Shown here: in pieces, positions 1-10,797 of the stretch
Layout: every line of letters starts with the position of its first letter
Numbering within the stretch: the stretch's first letter is position 1
Source: Streptomyces sp. M92
GTDB taxonomy: Bacteria > Actinomycetota > Actinomycetes > Streptomycetales > Streptomycetaceae
Length of the DNA: 64,000 nt
Direction: 5' to 3'
Assembly: GCF_028473745.1 (NCBI RefSeq)
Contig: NZ_CP101137.1
Span: 806,001 to 870,000 of the forward strand
Position numbers and translations under genes: made by a program
The notes under the pieces: generated by a model
Told to the model about the DNA's origin: nothing
The model's input: only the letters and a program-made list of their open reading frames with translations
Database searches by the model: none

Positions 1-3
1 GGA

Positions 4-1245
4 TCAATCCACCAGATCCCGCACCACCGCGTCCGCCAGCAGCCGCCCGCGCAGCGTCAGCACCGCGCGCCCGTCCTCGTACGGCCCCTCCTGGAGGAGC
101 CCCTCGCCCAGCGCCCGCCGCGCCGCCGCGAGCCCCGCCTCCCTCAGCAGGGACAGCGGGACGCCCTCCCGCAGGCGCAGCTCCAGCAGGATCCGCTCCA
201 CGCGCCGGTCCTCGTCCGTCAGGACCTCGCGTCCGGCCCCCGGCGACTTGCCTGCCGCCAGCGCCCCCGCGTACGCCCCCGGGTGCTTCACGTTCCACCA
301 CCGCACGCCCCCCACATGGGAGTGTGCGCCCGGCCCCGCGCCCCACCAGTCGGCGCCCCGCCAGTACAGCTCGTTGTGCAGGCAGCGCCCGGCGTCGGAG
401 GTGGCCCAGTTGGACACCTCGTACCAGTCGAAGCCCGCCGCGGCGAGGGTCTCCTCGGCGATCAGGTAGCGGTCGGCGTGGACGTCGTCGTCGGTCATGG
501 GGACCTCGCCGCGCCGGATGCGGCGGGCGAGCTGGGTGCCCTCCTCGACGATCAGGGCGTACGCGGAGACGTGGTCGGGTCCGGCGCCGAGCGCGGCTTC
601 CAGGGAGGCGCGCCAGTCGTCGTCGGTCTCGCCGGGGGTGCCGTAGATCAGGTCGAGGTTGACGTGGTCGAAGCCGGCCGCGCGGGCCTCGACGACGCAC
701 GCCTCGGGGCGGCCGGGGGTGTGGGTGCGGTCCAGGATCTTCAGCACGTGCTGCTTCGCGCTCTGCATGCCGAAGGAGATCCGGTTGAAGCCGCCCTCGC
801 GGAGGGTGGCCAGGTAGGCCGGGTCGACGGACTCCGGGTTGGCCTCCGTCGTGATCTCCGCGTCCGGTGCGAGGCCGAACTCGTCGCGGATCGCGTGCAG
901 CATCCGGACCAGGTCGCCGGCGGCCAGCAGGGTCGGCGTACCGCCGCCGACGAAGACCGTGCGGACCTCGCGGGGGTCGTCGCCGAGCACCTTGCGGGCG
1001 AGGCGGACCTCGTCGGTCAGGGTCTCGGCGTAGTTGCCGCGCGAGGCGAGGACGCCTCCGGTGCCGCGCAGTTCGGTCGCGGTGTAGGTGTTGAAGTCGC
1101 AGTAGCCGCAGCGGGTCGCGCAGTACGGGACGTGCAGGTAGAAGCCGAGGGGACGGTCGGCGGCGCCGGCGAGCGCGGACGCCGGGAGGGCACCGTCGGC
1201 GGGGACGGGCTCGCCGTCGGGGAGTGCGGAGGGCATGCGTTCCAT
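4..1245 (-). CDS. hemW: Radical SAM heme chaperone HemW (coproporphyrinogen oxidase-like)
   Basis: HemW-family radical SAM protein, 413 residues, normal for the family. Near the N-terminus it has YLHVPYCATRCGYC, whose CxxxCxxC holds the radical SAM [4Fe-4S] cluster, followed by FVGGGTPTLL (SAM-binding glycine motif), TTEANPE and RISFGMQS. The C-terminus has the winged-helix HemW region. The family was long called oxygen-independent coproporphyrinogen III oxidase, but members of this type deliver heme to respiratory enzymes in the cytoplasm. The stop lies three bases inside the window edge. The first ATG is used; an ATG three codons downstream (1236) is equally plausible because neither has a strong ribosome site. 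Streptomyces gene order (hemW near lepA) fits. Confidence 0.93.
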   Translation of the reverse strand: MERMPSALPDGEPVPADGALPASALAGAADRPLGFYLHVPYCATRCGYCDFNTYTATELRGTGGVLASRGNYAETLTDEVRLARKVLGDDPREVRTVFVGGGTPTLLAAGDLVRMLHAIRDEFGLAPDAEITTEANPESVDPAYLATLREGGFNRISFGMQSAKQHVLKILDRTHTPGRPEACVVEARAAGFDHVNLDLIYGTPGETDDDWRASLEAALGAGPDHVSAYALIVEEGTQLARRIRRGEVPMTDDDVHADRYLIAEETLAAAGFDWYEVSNWATSDAGRCLHNELYWRGADWWGAGPGAHSHVGGVRWWNVKHPGAYAGALAAGKSPGAGREVLTDEDRRVERILLELRLREGVPLSLLREAGLAAARRALGEGLLQEGPYEDGRAVLTLRGRLLADAVVRDLVD

Positions 1246-1296
1246 TGTCCCGTACGGCGGCTGTTGCTCGGTTGCCCGCCTGGCTCGGCCGCCCGC

Positions 1297-3444
1297 CTAC
1301 TCGGCCTGGAGCACCAGCAGCGCCAGGTCGTCCTCGGGAGGCCTCGCCCCGAACTCGTGCACCAGCCGCCTGATCCGCTCCGCGACCAGTTCGGCGTCCA
1401 GGCCCGCACACCCGGTGAGGGCCGCGGCGAGCCCGTCCCCGTCGTCGAACTGACGGGAGCCGCTGCGCCGCTCGGTGACCCCGTCCGTGACGCACAAAAG
1501 GGTGTCGCCGGAGCGCAGCTCGAAGGTCTCGCTCGTGTACGTCACGTCCTCGACGACGCCGAGCAGGGTCTGCGGCTCGGCGACCGTGCGGACGGTGCCG
1601 TCGGGGCCGAGGAGGAGGGGCAGCGGGTGGCCGGCGGAGGCGAGGGTGCAGCGGACGCCGTCGTCGTGGGGGATCAGTTCGCCGTAGAGGAGGGACAGGA
1701 AGCGGGTCTGGGGTCCGTCGCCCGGGGCAACCGGTGGACCGCCCGCGGCGACCAGGGCACGGGCGGCGGCGTCGGCGGCCTCGGTGGCGTCGTCGAGGAG
1801 GAGCTGGTTGAGGCGGTCCAGGACGTCGGGGACGCCGTACTCCTCGCGGGCCAGCAGCCGCAGCCAGGGCCGGGCGAGTCCGATGACGACGGCGGCCTCG
1901 GGGCCCTTGCCCTGGACGTCGCCGAGGGCGAAGCACCAGCGGCCGTCGCCGGCCGGGAAGAGGTCGTAGAAGTCGCCGCTGGGGCCGCCCTTGTCGCGCG
2001 GTTCGTGGACGAGGGCGCTGCGCACGCCGGGGATCTCGGCGACGGCGCCGGGCAGCAGGCCGCGCTGGAGGACGGCGCTGATGGTGGCCTGGCGGGCGTA
2101 CTGGCGGGCGGCGCCGATGGCGAGCGCGACACGGCGGCTGAGGTCCTCAACGAGGCCGGTGATCTCGTCGGGGAAGCCTGCCGGGCCGGCCCGGCCGATG
2201 ACCAGGGTGCCGAGCGGCCGGCCCCCGGCGACCAGGCGGTAGGCGAGCGCGGTTCCGCGGGTGCCGTCCGGGCCCAGCGCCCCGCCGGGCCAGGGGTGGG
2301 CGACGGGGCCGGAGCGCCAGGGGTCGCGGGGGCGGGGCGGGTCCTTCTCCAGGGCGCGGCGCAGCTCCTCGATGTGGCTCTCGCTGCCGTGCCAGACGCG
2401 GGCCAGCCGCGCCCCGACGACCGTGCCGGGGGCGTCGCTCCAGGCTCCGCGGCCCAGGGATTCGTCCTCCAGCCACACCGCGCACCAGTCGGCGAGCCGC
2501 GGCACGATCAGCTGTCCGGTGAGGGAGGCCACCAGATCCTCGTCGAGCTGCCCGGCCAGCAGGTCGGATGCCTCGGCGAGGAAGGACAGGGCGCCGCGGC
2601 CCAGCCACTCGCGGTCGCGGACACCGCGCCGGCCGGTGTCGGCCGTGCCGTCCCGTCCGTCCCGCCGACCGGTCCACCGCGGGGGGTCAAAGCGGTCGGG
2701 GAACGCCGTGGGCCGTGAGTGCTCGGCTTCCGGGCGGTCGGGGGCGGTGGGTCCAGCGCGGCCGGGGGCGGCGGGTCCCGGGCGGGCGGAGGCAGCGGAT
2801 GCAAAGCCACGCGGGGCGAGAGGTTCCGCACGGTCGGGGATCTCGTGGCGGCCGGGGCCCGGCTCCGGCGCGAACGGCAGGTCGCACCCGTCCGGGTACG
2901 ACGCGGTCCGCTCGCCGGCTTCCGCCGCCTCCTCCCCCTCGGCACCCGCGGCCCGCAACCGTGCCCAGACCGTCTTCGTGCCCGGCCGGTAGGTGATGCC
3001 CCAGGCCTCCGCGAGCGCGGCGACGAGCCGCAGGCCCCGGCCGTACTCGGGGGTCTCGTGCGGCGTCTCCCGGTCGCCGCTCCTCGGCGCCCGGGACGGG
3101 TGGTGGTCGGTGGCCTCGACGACGAGGGTTCCCGTCTCCTCCAGCCGGCAGACGACCTCGACGTCGGTGCCGGCGTGCACGACGGCGTTGGTGACCAGTT
3201 CGCTGACGGCCACCAGGGCGTCTGCGGTCAGGTGCTCGGTCAGCTGTTCCGTGCCGGGCAGGCCGAGCGCGGACCAGTCGGCCAGCGCGGCCCGCACCAT
3301 CTCGCGGGCCGCGCCCGGCGCGAGGGAGCTGCCGAGCAGGGTCACGTGCGCCCGCGCGCACTCCTGGACGGACACGCCGCCAGGGTGCGCGGGCACCCCT
3401 GCGGCGCGGGAGACGGTCTCCCGTTGCGTCGGAATGGCCCCCAT
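1297..3444 (-). CDS. SpoIIE-type PP2C phosphatase with N-terminal HATPase domain
   Basis: About 715 residues. An N-terminal histidine-kinase-like ATPase domain of the anti-sigma-factor kinase type is visible (SELVTNAVVHAG, then EYGRGLRLVAALAEAWG). A low-complexity Pro/Arg linker and a GAF-like segment follow, then a C-terminal SpoIIE/PP2C phosphatase domain with SGDFYDLF, FALGDVQGKGPEAA, SAGHPLPLLL, CVTDGVTE and PPEDDLALLVLQ. Such proteins are expected to act on anti-anti-sigma (STAS) proteins in partner-switching control of sigma factors; the partner is not visible here. The ATG at 3444 is preferred over the one at 3486 because a GGGGAG ribosome site lies about 7 bases upstream. It carries both kinase-like and phosphatase modules in one chain. 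Confidence 0.85.
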   Translation of the reverse strand: MGAIPTQRETVSRAAGVPAHPGGVSVQECARAHVTLLGSSLAPGAAREMVRAALADWSALGLPGTEQLTEHLTADALVAVSELVTNAVVHAGTDVEVVCRLEETGTLVVEATDHHPSRAPRSGDRETPHETPEYGRGLRLVAALAEAWGITYRPGTKTVWARLRAAGAEGEEAAEAGERTASYPDGCDLPFAPEPGPGRHEIPDRAEPLAPRGFASAASARPGPAAPGRAGPTAPDRPEAEHSRPTAFPDRFDPPRWTGRRDGRDGTADTGRRGVRDREWLGRGALSFLAEASDLLAGQLDEDLVASLTGQLIVPRLADWCAVWLEDESLGRGAWSDAPGTVVGARLARVWHGSESHIEELRRALEKDPPRPRDPWRSGPVAHPWPGGALGPDGTRGTALAYRLVAGGRPLGTLVIGRAGPAGFPDEITGLVEDLSRRVALAIGAARQYARQATISAVLQRGLLPGAVAEIPGVRSALVHEPRDKGGPSGDFYDLFPAGDGRWCFALGDVQGKGPEAAVVIGLARPWLRLLAREEYGVPDVLDRLNQLLLDDATEAADAAARALVAAGGPPVAPGDGPQTRFLSLLYGELIPHDDGVRCTLASAGHPLPLLLGPDGTVRTVAEPQTLLGVVEDVTYTSETFELRSGDTLLCVTDGVTERRSGSRQFDDGDGLAAALTGCAGLDAELVAERIRRLVHEFGARPPEDDLALLVLQAE

Positions 3445-3651
3445 GGACGGCTCCCCGGGCAGTGCGTGCGCATACTTCGCAGTCAATGCCGACAGAGTGA
3501 CAGACCGGCCCCGCCCATAAGCTCGGAGTTACCGAAGTGGGCCGCCATGGGCGAGATCCGTGGTAGGCGAACGCTCGAAGAAGGCCGGAATCCGGTCAGT
3601 TCCGGGCATTCGCCGTACGGGTCCCGACGCTCGGGACGATGCCCGCTCGCG

Positions 3652-5529
<1,878 letters not shown>

Positions 5530-5837
5530 GACATCCTCCGTGGGCCCGCGACGGCGCGGCTTGCTCAGGTGCGGCTGGATTCACTCTCGGGCGGTGGTCG
5601 GGCAGGGGACCGGACAGAGGCCCGGGTCACGTGCCATCACTTGTTTAACTCACGAGTAACTACGGGGCAGGCATCAGAGTAAAGGGCGAGTGGCGTCGGC
5701 GTAAGAGTCCGCGCCCTGTCACTTCCTACAGATGCGCGCCCGTGACATGCGAAGGGACCCGCCGCACTTTCGTACGACGGGCCCCTTCGCGTCCGTTTTG
5801 CCGGACTCGGTGTGCGTGCGGCACCGCGGCCTGGCGG
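5530..5837. other. Intergenic region between acyl-CoA ligase start and lepA end
   Basis: 308 bases without a credible gene. The half nearest 5529 should hold the acyl-CoA ligase promoter. A short unusually A/T-rich stretch at about 5640-5660 contains the weak dyad ACTCACGAGT (5648-5657) and could be an operator or promoter element. The half nearest lepA holds the hairpin listed separately at 5751-5788. Confidence 0.5.
5751..5788 (-). terminator. Hairpin downstream of lepA
   Basis: GAAGGG-A-CCCG (5751-5761) pairs with CGGG-C-CCCTTC (5778-5788): ten base pairs with one mismatch around a loop of about 16 bases. It lies 50 bases past the lepA stop. No T-run follows, as is common for Streptomyces terminators. 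Confidence 0.6.
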
Positions 5838-7706
5838 CTACTTCTTGCCCTTGCCCGACCCCGCGTTGTCGTCGCTCGACAGCACCGCGATGAAGGCCTC
5901 CTGCGGAACCTCCACGGAGCCCACCATCTTCATCCGCTTCTTGCCCTCCTTCTGCTTCTCCAGCAGCTTCCGCTTGCGGGAGATGTCACCGCCGTAGCAC
6001 TTGGCGAGGACGTCCTTGCGGATGGCGCGGATGGTCTCGCGGGCGATGACGCGCGAGCCGATGGCGGCCTGCACCGGCACCTCGAAGGCCTGCCTCGGGA
6101 TCAGCTCCTTGAGCTTGGCGACGAGCCGGACGCCGTACGCGTACGCCTGGTCCTTGTGGGTGATCGCCGAGAAGGCGTCCACCTTGTCGCCGTGCAGCAG
6201 GATGTCGACCTTGACCAGGCTGGAGGTCTGCTCGCCGGTGGGCTCGTAGTCCAGGGAGGCGTAGCCGCGGGTCTTGGACTTCAGCTGGTCGAAGAAGTCG
6301 AAGACGATCTCCGCGAGCGGGAGGGTGTAGCGGATCTCCACCCGGTCCTCGGAGAGGTAGTCCATGCCGAGCAGGGTGCCGCGCCGGGTCTGGCACAGCT
6401 CCATGATGGCGCCGATGAACTCGGTCGGCGCCAGGATCGTGGCGCGCACGACCGGCTCGTAGACCTCGTTGATCTTGCCCTCGGGGAACTCGCTCGGGTT
6501 GGTGACCTCGACCTCGGTGCCGTCCTCCATGACCACGCGGTAGACCACGTTGGGCGCGGTGGCGATCAGATCGAGGCCGAACTCGCGCTCCAGGCGCTCG
6601 CGGATCACGTCGAGGTGGAGCAGGCCGAGGAAGCCGACGCGGAAGCCGAAGCCGAGGGCGGCGGAGGTCTCCGGCTCGTAGACCAGCGCGGCGTCGTTGA
6701 GCTGGAGCTTGTCCAGGGCCTCGCGCAGCAGCGGGTAGTCGGAGCCGTCCAGCGGGTACAGGCCGGAGAAGACCATGGGCCTGGGGTCCTTGTAGCCGCC
6801 GAGCGGCTCCTCGGCGCCCTTGTGCTGGCTGGTGACGGTGTCACCGACCTTGGACTGGCGGACGTCCTTCACGCCGGTGATCAGGTAGCCCACCTCGCCG
6901 ACGCCGAGACCGTCGGCGGAGAGCATCTCCGGCGAGTTGGTGCCGATCTCCAGCAGCTCGTGCGTGGCGCCGGTGGACATCATCCGGATGCGCTCGCGCT
7001 TGTTGAGCTGGCCGTCGATGACGCGGACGTACGTCACGACACCGCGGTAGGAGTCGTAGACCGAGTCGAAGATCATCGCGCGGGCGGGGGCGTCCTTGAC
7101 GCCGACCGGCGCGGGGACCTCGGCGACGACCTTGTCCAGCAGCGCGTCGACGCCCATGCCGGTCTTGGCGGAGACCTTGAGGACGTCGTCGGGGTCGCAG
7201 CCGACCAGGTTGGCGAGCTCCTCGGAGAACTTCTCGGGCTGCGCGGCCGGCAGGTCGATCTTGTTCAGTACGGGGATGATCGTGAGGTCGTTCTCCATCG
7301 CCAGGTAGAGGTTGGCGAGGGTCTGGGCCTCGATGCCCTGGGCGGCGTCGACGAGGAGGATGGTGCCCTCGCAGGCGGCCAGCGACCGCGAGACCTCGTA
7401 GGTGAAGTCGACGTGCCCCGGGGTGTCGATCATGTTGAGGATGTGCGTGTTGCCCTCGTCGTGGGACGGGGCCCACGGCAGTCGCACCGCCTGGGACTTG
7501 ATCGTGATGCCGCGCTCGCGCTCGATGTCCATGCGGTCGAGGTACTGGGCGCGCATCTGCCGCTGCTCGACCACACCGGTCAGCTGGAGCATCCGGTCGG
7601 CGAGCGTGGACTTGCCGTGGTCGATGTGCGCGATGATGCAGAAATTGCGGATCAGCGCCGGGTCGGTACGGCTCGGCTCGGGCACATGGCTGGGGATCGC
7701 GGGCAC
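5838..7706 (-). CDS. lepA: Elongation factor 4 / back-translocase LepA
   Basis: Translational GTPase of the LepA/EF4 family, 622 residues from the GTG at 7706, the usual LepA length. The start is followed directly by [21 protein letters not shown] and the P-loop [20 protein letters not shown] and NKIDLP complete the G motifs. The C-terminal LepA-specific domain ends in a basic tail with [19 protein letters not shown]. It acts at the ribosome on elongation or biogenesis. An in-frame reading extends upstream to 7901, but that stretch is not LepA-like and would leave little promoter room against the divergent rpsT. Confidence 0.97.
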   Translation of the reverse strand: MPAIPSHVPEPSRTDPALIRNFCIIAHIDHGKSTLADRMLQLTGVVEQRQMRAQYLDRMDIERERGITIKSQAVRLPWAPSHDEGNTHILNMIDTPGHVDFTYEVSRSLAACEGTILLVDAAQGIEAQTLANLYLAMENDLTIIPVLNKIDLPAAQPEKFSEELANLVGCDPDDVLKVSAKTGMGVDALLDKVVAEVPAPVGVKDAPARAMIFDSVYDSYRGVVTYVRVIDGQLNKRERIRMMSTGATHELLEIGTNSPEMLSADGLGVGEVGYLITGVKDVRQSKVGDTVTSQHKGAEEPLGGYKDPRPMVFSGLYPLDGSDYPLLREALDKLQLNDAALVYEPETSAALGFGFRVGFLGLLHLDVIRERLEREFGLDLIATAPNVVYRVVMEDGTEVEVTNPSEFPEGKINEVYEPVVRATILAPTEFIGAIMELCQTRRGTLLGMDYLSEDRVEIRYTLPLAEIVFDFFDQLKSKTRGYASLDYEPTGEQTSSLVKVDILLHGDKVDAFSAITHKDQAYAYGVRLVAKLKELIPRQAFEVPVQAAIGSRVIARETIRAIRKDVLAKCYGGDISRKRKLLEKQKEGKKRMKMVGSVEVPQEAFIAVLSSDDNAGSGKGKK

Positions 7707-7826
7707 GCAGGGTCCTGATTCTTGAGGCGTCCGCAGTGTCTGCGGTCTCGGGTCGGATCGATACGTAGCTTCCATCGTCCCACGGGTGGGGCGCCGGGAG
7801 GGGTTCGGGAGGGGTAGCGGGCGGGT

Positions 7827-7856
7827 TTGGGCGGGCAGAGTGGCCGCTGGTAGTGT
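7827..7856 (+). promoter_or_regulatory. Candidate rpsT promoter
   Basis: TTGGGC (7827-7832) and TAGTGT (7851-7856) are separated by 18 bases, a reasonable match to vegetative sigma (HrdB-type) promoters, about 100 bases upstream of rpsT. Inferred by eye. Confidence 0.4.
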
Positions 7857-7958
7857 GGGTTGCTGTGTCTCATGCCCTCTCAGCGCGAGGCACTCCTTCA
7901 AGAAATCACCGGTACGGGACCCTCGCGGCCTCGTACCTGAACCTGCAAAGGCTCATTC

Positions 7959-8225
7959 GTGGCGAACATCAAGTCCCAGATCAAGCGGAACAAGACCAAC
8001 GAGAAGGCCCGGCTGCGCAACAAGGCCGTCAAGTCCTCTCTGAAGACCGCGATCCGCAAGGCTCGTGAGGCCGCTGCCGCGGGCGACGCCGAGAAGGCCA
8101 CCGAGTACCAGCGCGTTGCTGCGCGCCAGCTCGACAAGGCCGTCTCCAAGGGCGTCATCCACAAGAACCAGGCCGCCAACAAGAAGTCGGCCCTGGCCCA
8201 GAAGGTCGGCGCCCTCAAGGGCTGA
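7959..8225 (+). CDS. rpsT: 30S ribosomal protein S20
   Basis: An 88-residue basic protein beginning [20 protein letters not shown], the S20 signature, with [15 protein letters not shown] near the C-terminus. S20 binds 16S rRNA early in small-subunit assembly. The gene is transcribed away from lepA, and both are flanked by holA on the other strand; this lepA/rpsT/holA neighbourhood is standard in actinobacteria. Confidence 0.98.
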   Translation: MANIKSQIKRNKTNEKARLRNKAVKSSLKTAIRKAREAAAAGDAEKATEYQRVAARQLDKAVSKGVIHKNQAANKKSALAQKVGALKG

Positions 8226-8351
8226 ACCCCTTATCTGGTCTGATCGCCGGAGGGACCCAGGGCGGGCCCTCTCTCATCCGCCCCCGTCCGGCACCCAGGA
8301 TCCATGCGCGGCCTGCGTTCGCCACGCGGGCATGGATCCGCGAGTTTGATC

Positions 8352-8400
8352 CGAAGGCCCCGGTGGCCGTCCTTCCCCAGGACGTACGCCGGGGCCTTCG
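8352..8400. terminator. Inverted repeat between convergent rpsT and holA
   Basis: CGAAGGCCCCGG (8352-8363) and CCGGGGCCTTCG (8389-8400) form a perfect 12-bp stem around a 25-base loop. It sits between two convergent genes and could serve both as a bidirectional terminator. Confidence 0.65.
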
Positions 8401-8452
8401 GTGTGAGCGGCGGGACCTTGGTGTGAGCGGCGGGGCCTTCGGTGTCGGGCGG
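8386..8452. repeat. Three imperfect tandem copies of a ~21-bp unit
   Basis: The unit GGCGGGGCCTTCGGTGTGAGC, with small variations, occurs three times in a row just upstream of the holA stop, overlapping the right arm of the adjacent inverted repeat. It looks like local duplication of terminator sequence. Confidence 0.55.
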
Positions 8453-8466
8453 CTGTCCGACCCGGG

Positions 8467-9456
8467 TTACGCGCGTCCCCGTGAACGCGCCGCCCGCGCG
8501 ACGGTCACCACGCACTTCTCCAGGGCGTACTCGGGGTCGTCCCCGCCGCCCTTCACGCCCGCGTCCGCCTCGGCCACCGCGCGCAGGGCCACCGATACGC
8601 CGTCCGGGGTCCAGCCGCGCATCTGCTGCCGGACGCGGTCGATCTTCCACGGCGGCATGCCCAGCTCGCGGGCGAGGTCGGCGGGGCGTCCGCCGCGGGC
8701 GGAGGAGAGCTTTCCGATGGCCCGCACGCCCTGGGCGAGCGCGCTGGTGATCAGTACCGGCGCCACTCCGGTCGCCAGGGACCAGCGCAGCGCCTCCAGA
8801 GCCTCCGCCGCCCGTCCCTCGACCGCGCGGTCGGCGACGGTGAAGCTGGAGGCCTCCGCCCGCCCGGTGTAGTAGCGGCCGACGACGGCCTCGTCGATCG
8901 TGCCCTCGATGTCGGCGGTCAGCTGGGACACCGCAGAGGCCAGCTCCCGCAGGTCGCTGCCGATCGCGTCGACCAGCGCCTGGCACGCCTCGGGGGTGGC
9001 GGACCGCCCGGCGGTGCGGAACTCCGCCCGCACGAAGGCCAGCCGGTCCGCGGGCTTGGTCATCCTGGCGCACGCCACCTCGCGGGCGACCGCCTTGCGC
9101 GCGGCGTCCAGCAGGCCCTTGCCCTTGGCGCCGCCCGCGTGCAGCAGTACGAGGGTGATCTCCTCGGCGGGCGTGCCGAGGTAGGCCTTGACGTCCTTGA
9201 CCGTGTCGGCGGACAGGTCCTGCGCATTGCGTACCACGACGACCTTGCGCTCGGCGAAGAGCGAGGGGCTGGTGAGCTCGGCGAGCGTGCCGGGCTGCAG
9301 CTGGTCGGGGGTCAGGTCGCGTACGTCCGTGTCGGCGTCGGCGGCCTTCGCGGCGGCCACCACCTCCTGCACGGCGCGGTCGAGCAGGAGGTCCTCCTGG
9401 CCCACGGCAAGGGTCACCGGGGCGAGAGGGTCGTCGTTCGCAGTCTTCCTGGCCAT
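8467..9456 (-). CDS. holA: DNA polymerase III subunit delta
   Basis: About 329 residues, matching HolA proteins of actinobacteria: an N-terminal region (PVTLAVGQEDLLLDRAVQEV), FAERKVVVVRNAQDL, then the helical C-terminal clamp-loader domain (MPPWKIDRVRQQMRGW). The delta subunit opens the beta sliding clamp within the clamp loader. The ATG at 9456 is chosen because MARKTANDDPLAPVTLAVG is the usual beginning; an ATG eight codons upstream is also possible. In many actinobacteria holA follows comEC directly; here four unrelated small genes lie between. Confidence 0.9.
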   Translation of the reverse strand: MARKTANDDPLAPVTLAVGQEDLLLDRAVQEVVAAAKAADADTDVRDLTPDQLQPGTLAELTSPSLFAERKVVVVRNAQDLSADTVKDVKAYLGTPAEEITLVLLHAGGAKGKGLLDAARKAVAREVACARMTKPADRLAFVRAEFRTAGRSATPEACQALVDAIGSDLRELASAVSQLTADIEGTIDEAVVGRYYTGRAEASSFTVADRAVEGRAAEALEALRWSLATGVAPVLITSALAQGVRAIGKLSSARGGRPADLARELGMPPWKIDRVRQQMRGWTPDGVSVALRAVAEADAGVKGGGDDPEYALEKCVVTVARAARSRGRA

Positions 9457-9498
9457 CGCGACAAGCATCGCACGCGCCACTGACAGCGGCGGCGTGCC

Positions 9499-9753
9499 CT
9501 ACGGCTCCTCGCGCCAGCCCTCCCACTCCCCCGCGAACGCGTCCAGCTCGGCGGGGTCCAGGGCCTCACGCTCGTCCCGCAGGACGACGAGCCACTGGGC
9601 GTCCTCGGCGTCGTCCTCGCCGGCCAGCGCGTCCCTGAGGATCCGCGGTTCCTCGTCGGTCCCGAACCGTTCGCCGAGCGCCTGGGCCGCCTCCTCGGCG
9701 GCGTCGCGGTCGGGCAGCACCAGCACATGTCTCACATCGCTCACGGGTGCCAT
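9499..9753 (-). CDS. Conserved hypothetical protein, 84 residues
   Basis: A small, acidic, soluble protein without a signal peptide or membrane segment, beginning MAPVSDVRHVLVLPDRDAAEEAAQ. Composition and third-position G/C look like real Streptomyces coding sequence. It lies 6 bases downstream of the YceI-like gene on the same strand and is probably cotranscribed. I do not recognise a domain; the start and end read like a compact alpha/beta fold. Confidence 0.6.
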   Translation of the reverse strand: MAPVSDVRHVLVLPDRDAAEEAAQALGERFGTDEEPRILRDALAGEDDAEDAQWLVVLRDEREALDPAELDAFAGEWEGWREEP

Positions 9754-9759
9754 TGTCGG

Positions 9760-10641
9760 TCAGCCCTTGGGCACGATCTGCACGTCGAGGTCGATGCGGA
9801 TGCTGGGCCCGACGACGGCGATACCGCGCGCCAGCATCGTCTGCCAGCTGACCGTGAAGTCGTCGCGGTGCAGCTCGGTGGTGGCGCGGCAGGCCGCCCG
9901 CGTCTCGCCCTCCATGCCGTTGCCGAGGCCGAGGTACTCGGCGTCCAGCGTGACCGTGCGCGTCACACCGTGCAGCGACAGCGCGCCGGTCACGGCCCAG
10001 CGGTTGCCGCCCCGGTGCGTGAACTTGTCGCCGTAGAACTCCAGCGTCGGATACCGCTGCACGTCCAGGAAGTCCGCGGACCGCAGGTGGTCGTCGCGCA
10101 TCTTCACGTTGGTGTCGATGGACGCCGCGTCCATCACCACGTGCATCGCCGACCGCTCCATGCCCTCGGCGATCCGCACCGCGCCGGCGAACGCGTTGAA
10201 GCGGCCGTGGATGCGGGCCAGACCGATGTGCCGCGCGGTGAACGCGATCGAGGAGTGCGTCGGCTCGATCTCCCAGTCGCCCGGCGCGGGCAGCTCGGGG
10301 GGCTGGGCCACCTGAAGCGTCACGTCGCCGAGCGACGCCAGCGCGTCCTCGATGACCGTCACGGACGCCCGGTAGGGCGTGTAACCCTCGGCGGACACGG
10401 CGAGCCGGTACTCCCCCGAGGGCACCGTCGCCACGAACGTCCCGAAGGGGTCGGTCCCGCCGCCGACCACCTTGCGCCCCATGGTGTCGCTGACCGCGAA
10501 CTCCGCGTTCGCCACCGGCTCGTTGACCGGGTCGAGTACCCGGCAGCTGAGCACTCCGGCGTTCGGTGGCGTTGGCACCGCGGCCAGGGGTCCCGTCCGT
10601 TGCATCCGCTTCGTACGGTTCCCCAGCAAGCGGCCGATCAT
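9760..10641 (-). CDS. YceI-family protein with carboxypeptidase-regulatory-like domain
   Basis: About 293 residues. The N-terminal 100 residues resemble a carboxypeptidase-regulatory-like beta-sandwich (GVLSCRVLDPVNEPVANAEF, then SGEYRLAVSAEGYTPYRASV). The remainder is a YceI domain (WEIEPTHSSIAFTARHIGLA, then RSADFLDVQRYPTLEF), a lipocalin-like barrel that binds polyisoprenoid-type lipids in other bacteria. No clear signal peptide is present. The ATG at 10641 has a GAGGGGG ribosome site 7 bases upstream, so it is preferred to an in-frame start at 10728. The ligand is unknown. Confidence 0.82.
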   Translation of the reverse strand: MIGRLLGNRTKRMQRTGPLAAVPTPPNAGVLSCRVLDPVNEPVANAEFAVSDTMGRKVVGGGTDPFGTFVATVPSGEYRLAVSAEGYTPYRASVTVIEDALASLGDVTLQVAQPPELPAPGDWEIEPTHSSIAFTARHIGLARIHGRFNAFAGAVRIAEGMERSAMHVVMDAASIDTNVKMRDDHLRSADFLDVQRYPTLEFYGDKFTHRGGNRWAVTGALSLHGVTRTVTLDAEYLGLGNGMEGETRAACRATTELHRDDFTVSWQTMLARGIAVVGPSIRIDLDVQIVPKG

Positions 10642-10797
10642 CTGCGACCCCCTCTGCGTGACGTGGAAAAATGGTTGACGAAGAAACATTCGATCACCAT
10701 TGGGGCTTTCGCGGCAACACGGGGCCACATCGCGGGAAAGCGACGCATGTGCCGCGGGTACGCACGAGTAGCCCTTGTAGCCCCGTGTTGCCCGGTT

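Noticed and set aside
5640..5662. Operator of a fatty-acid TetR/FadR-type regulator before the acyl-CoA ligase
   Set aside because: Only ACTC-AC-GAGT is symmetric and the outer positions mismatch, so a specific regulator cannot be supported.
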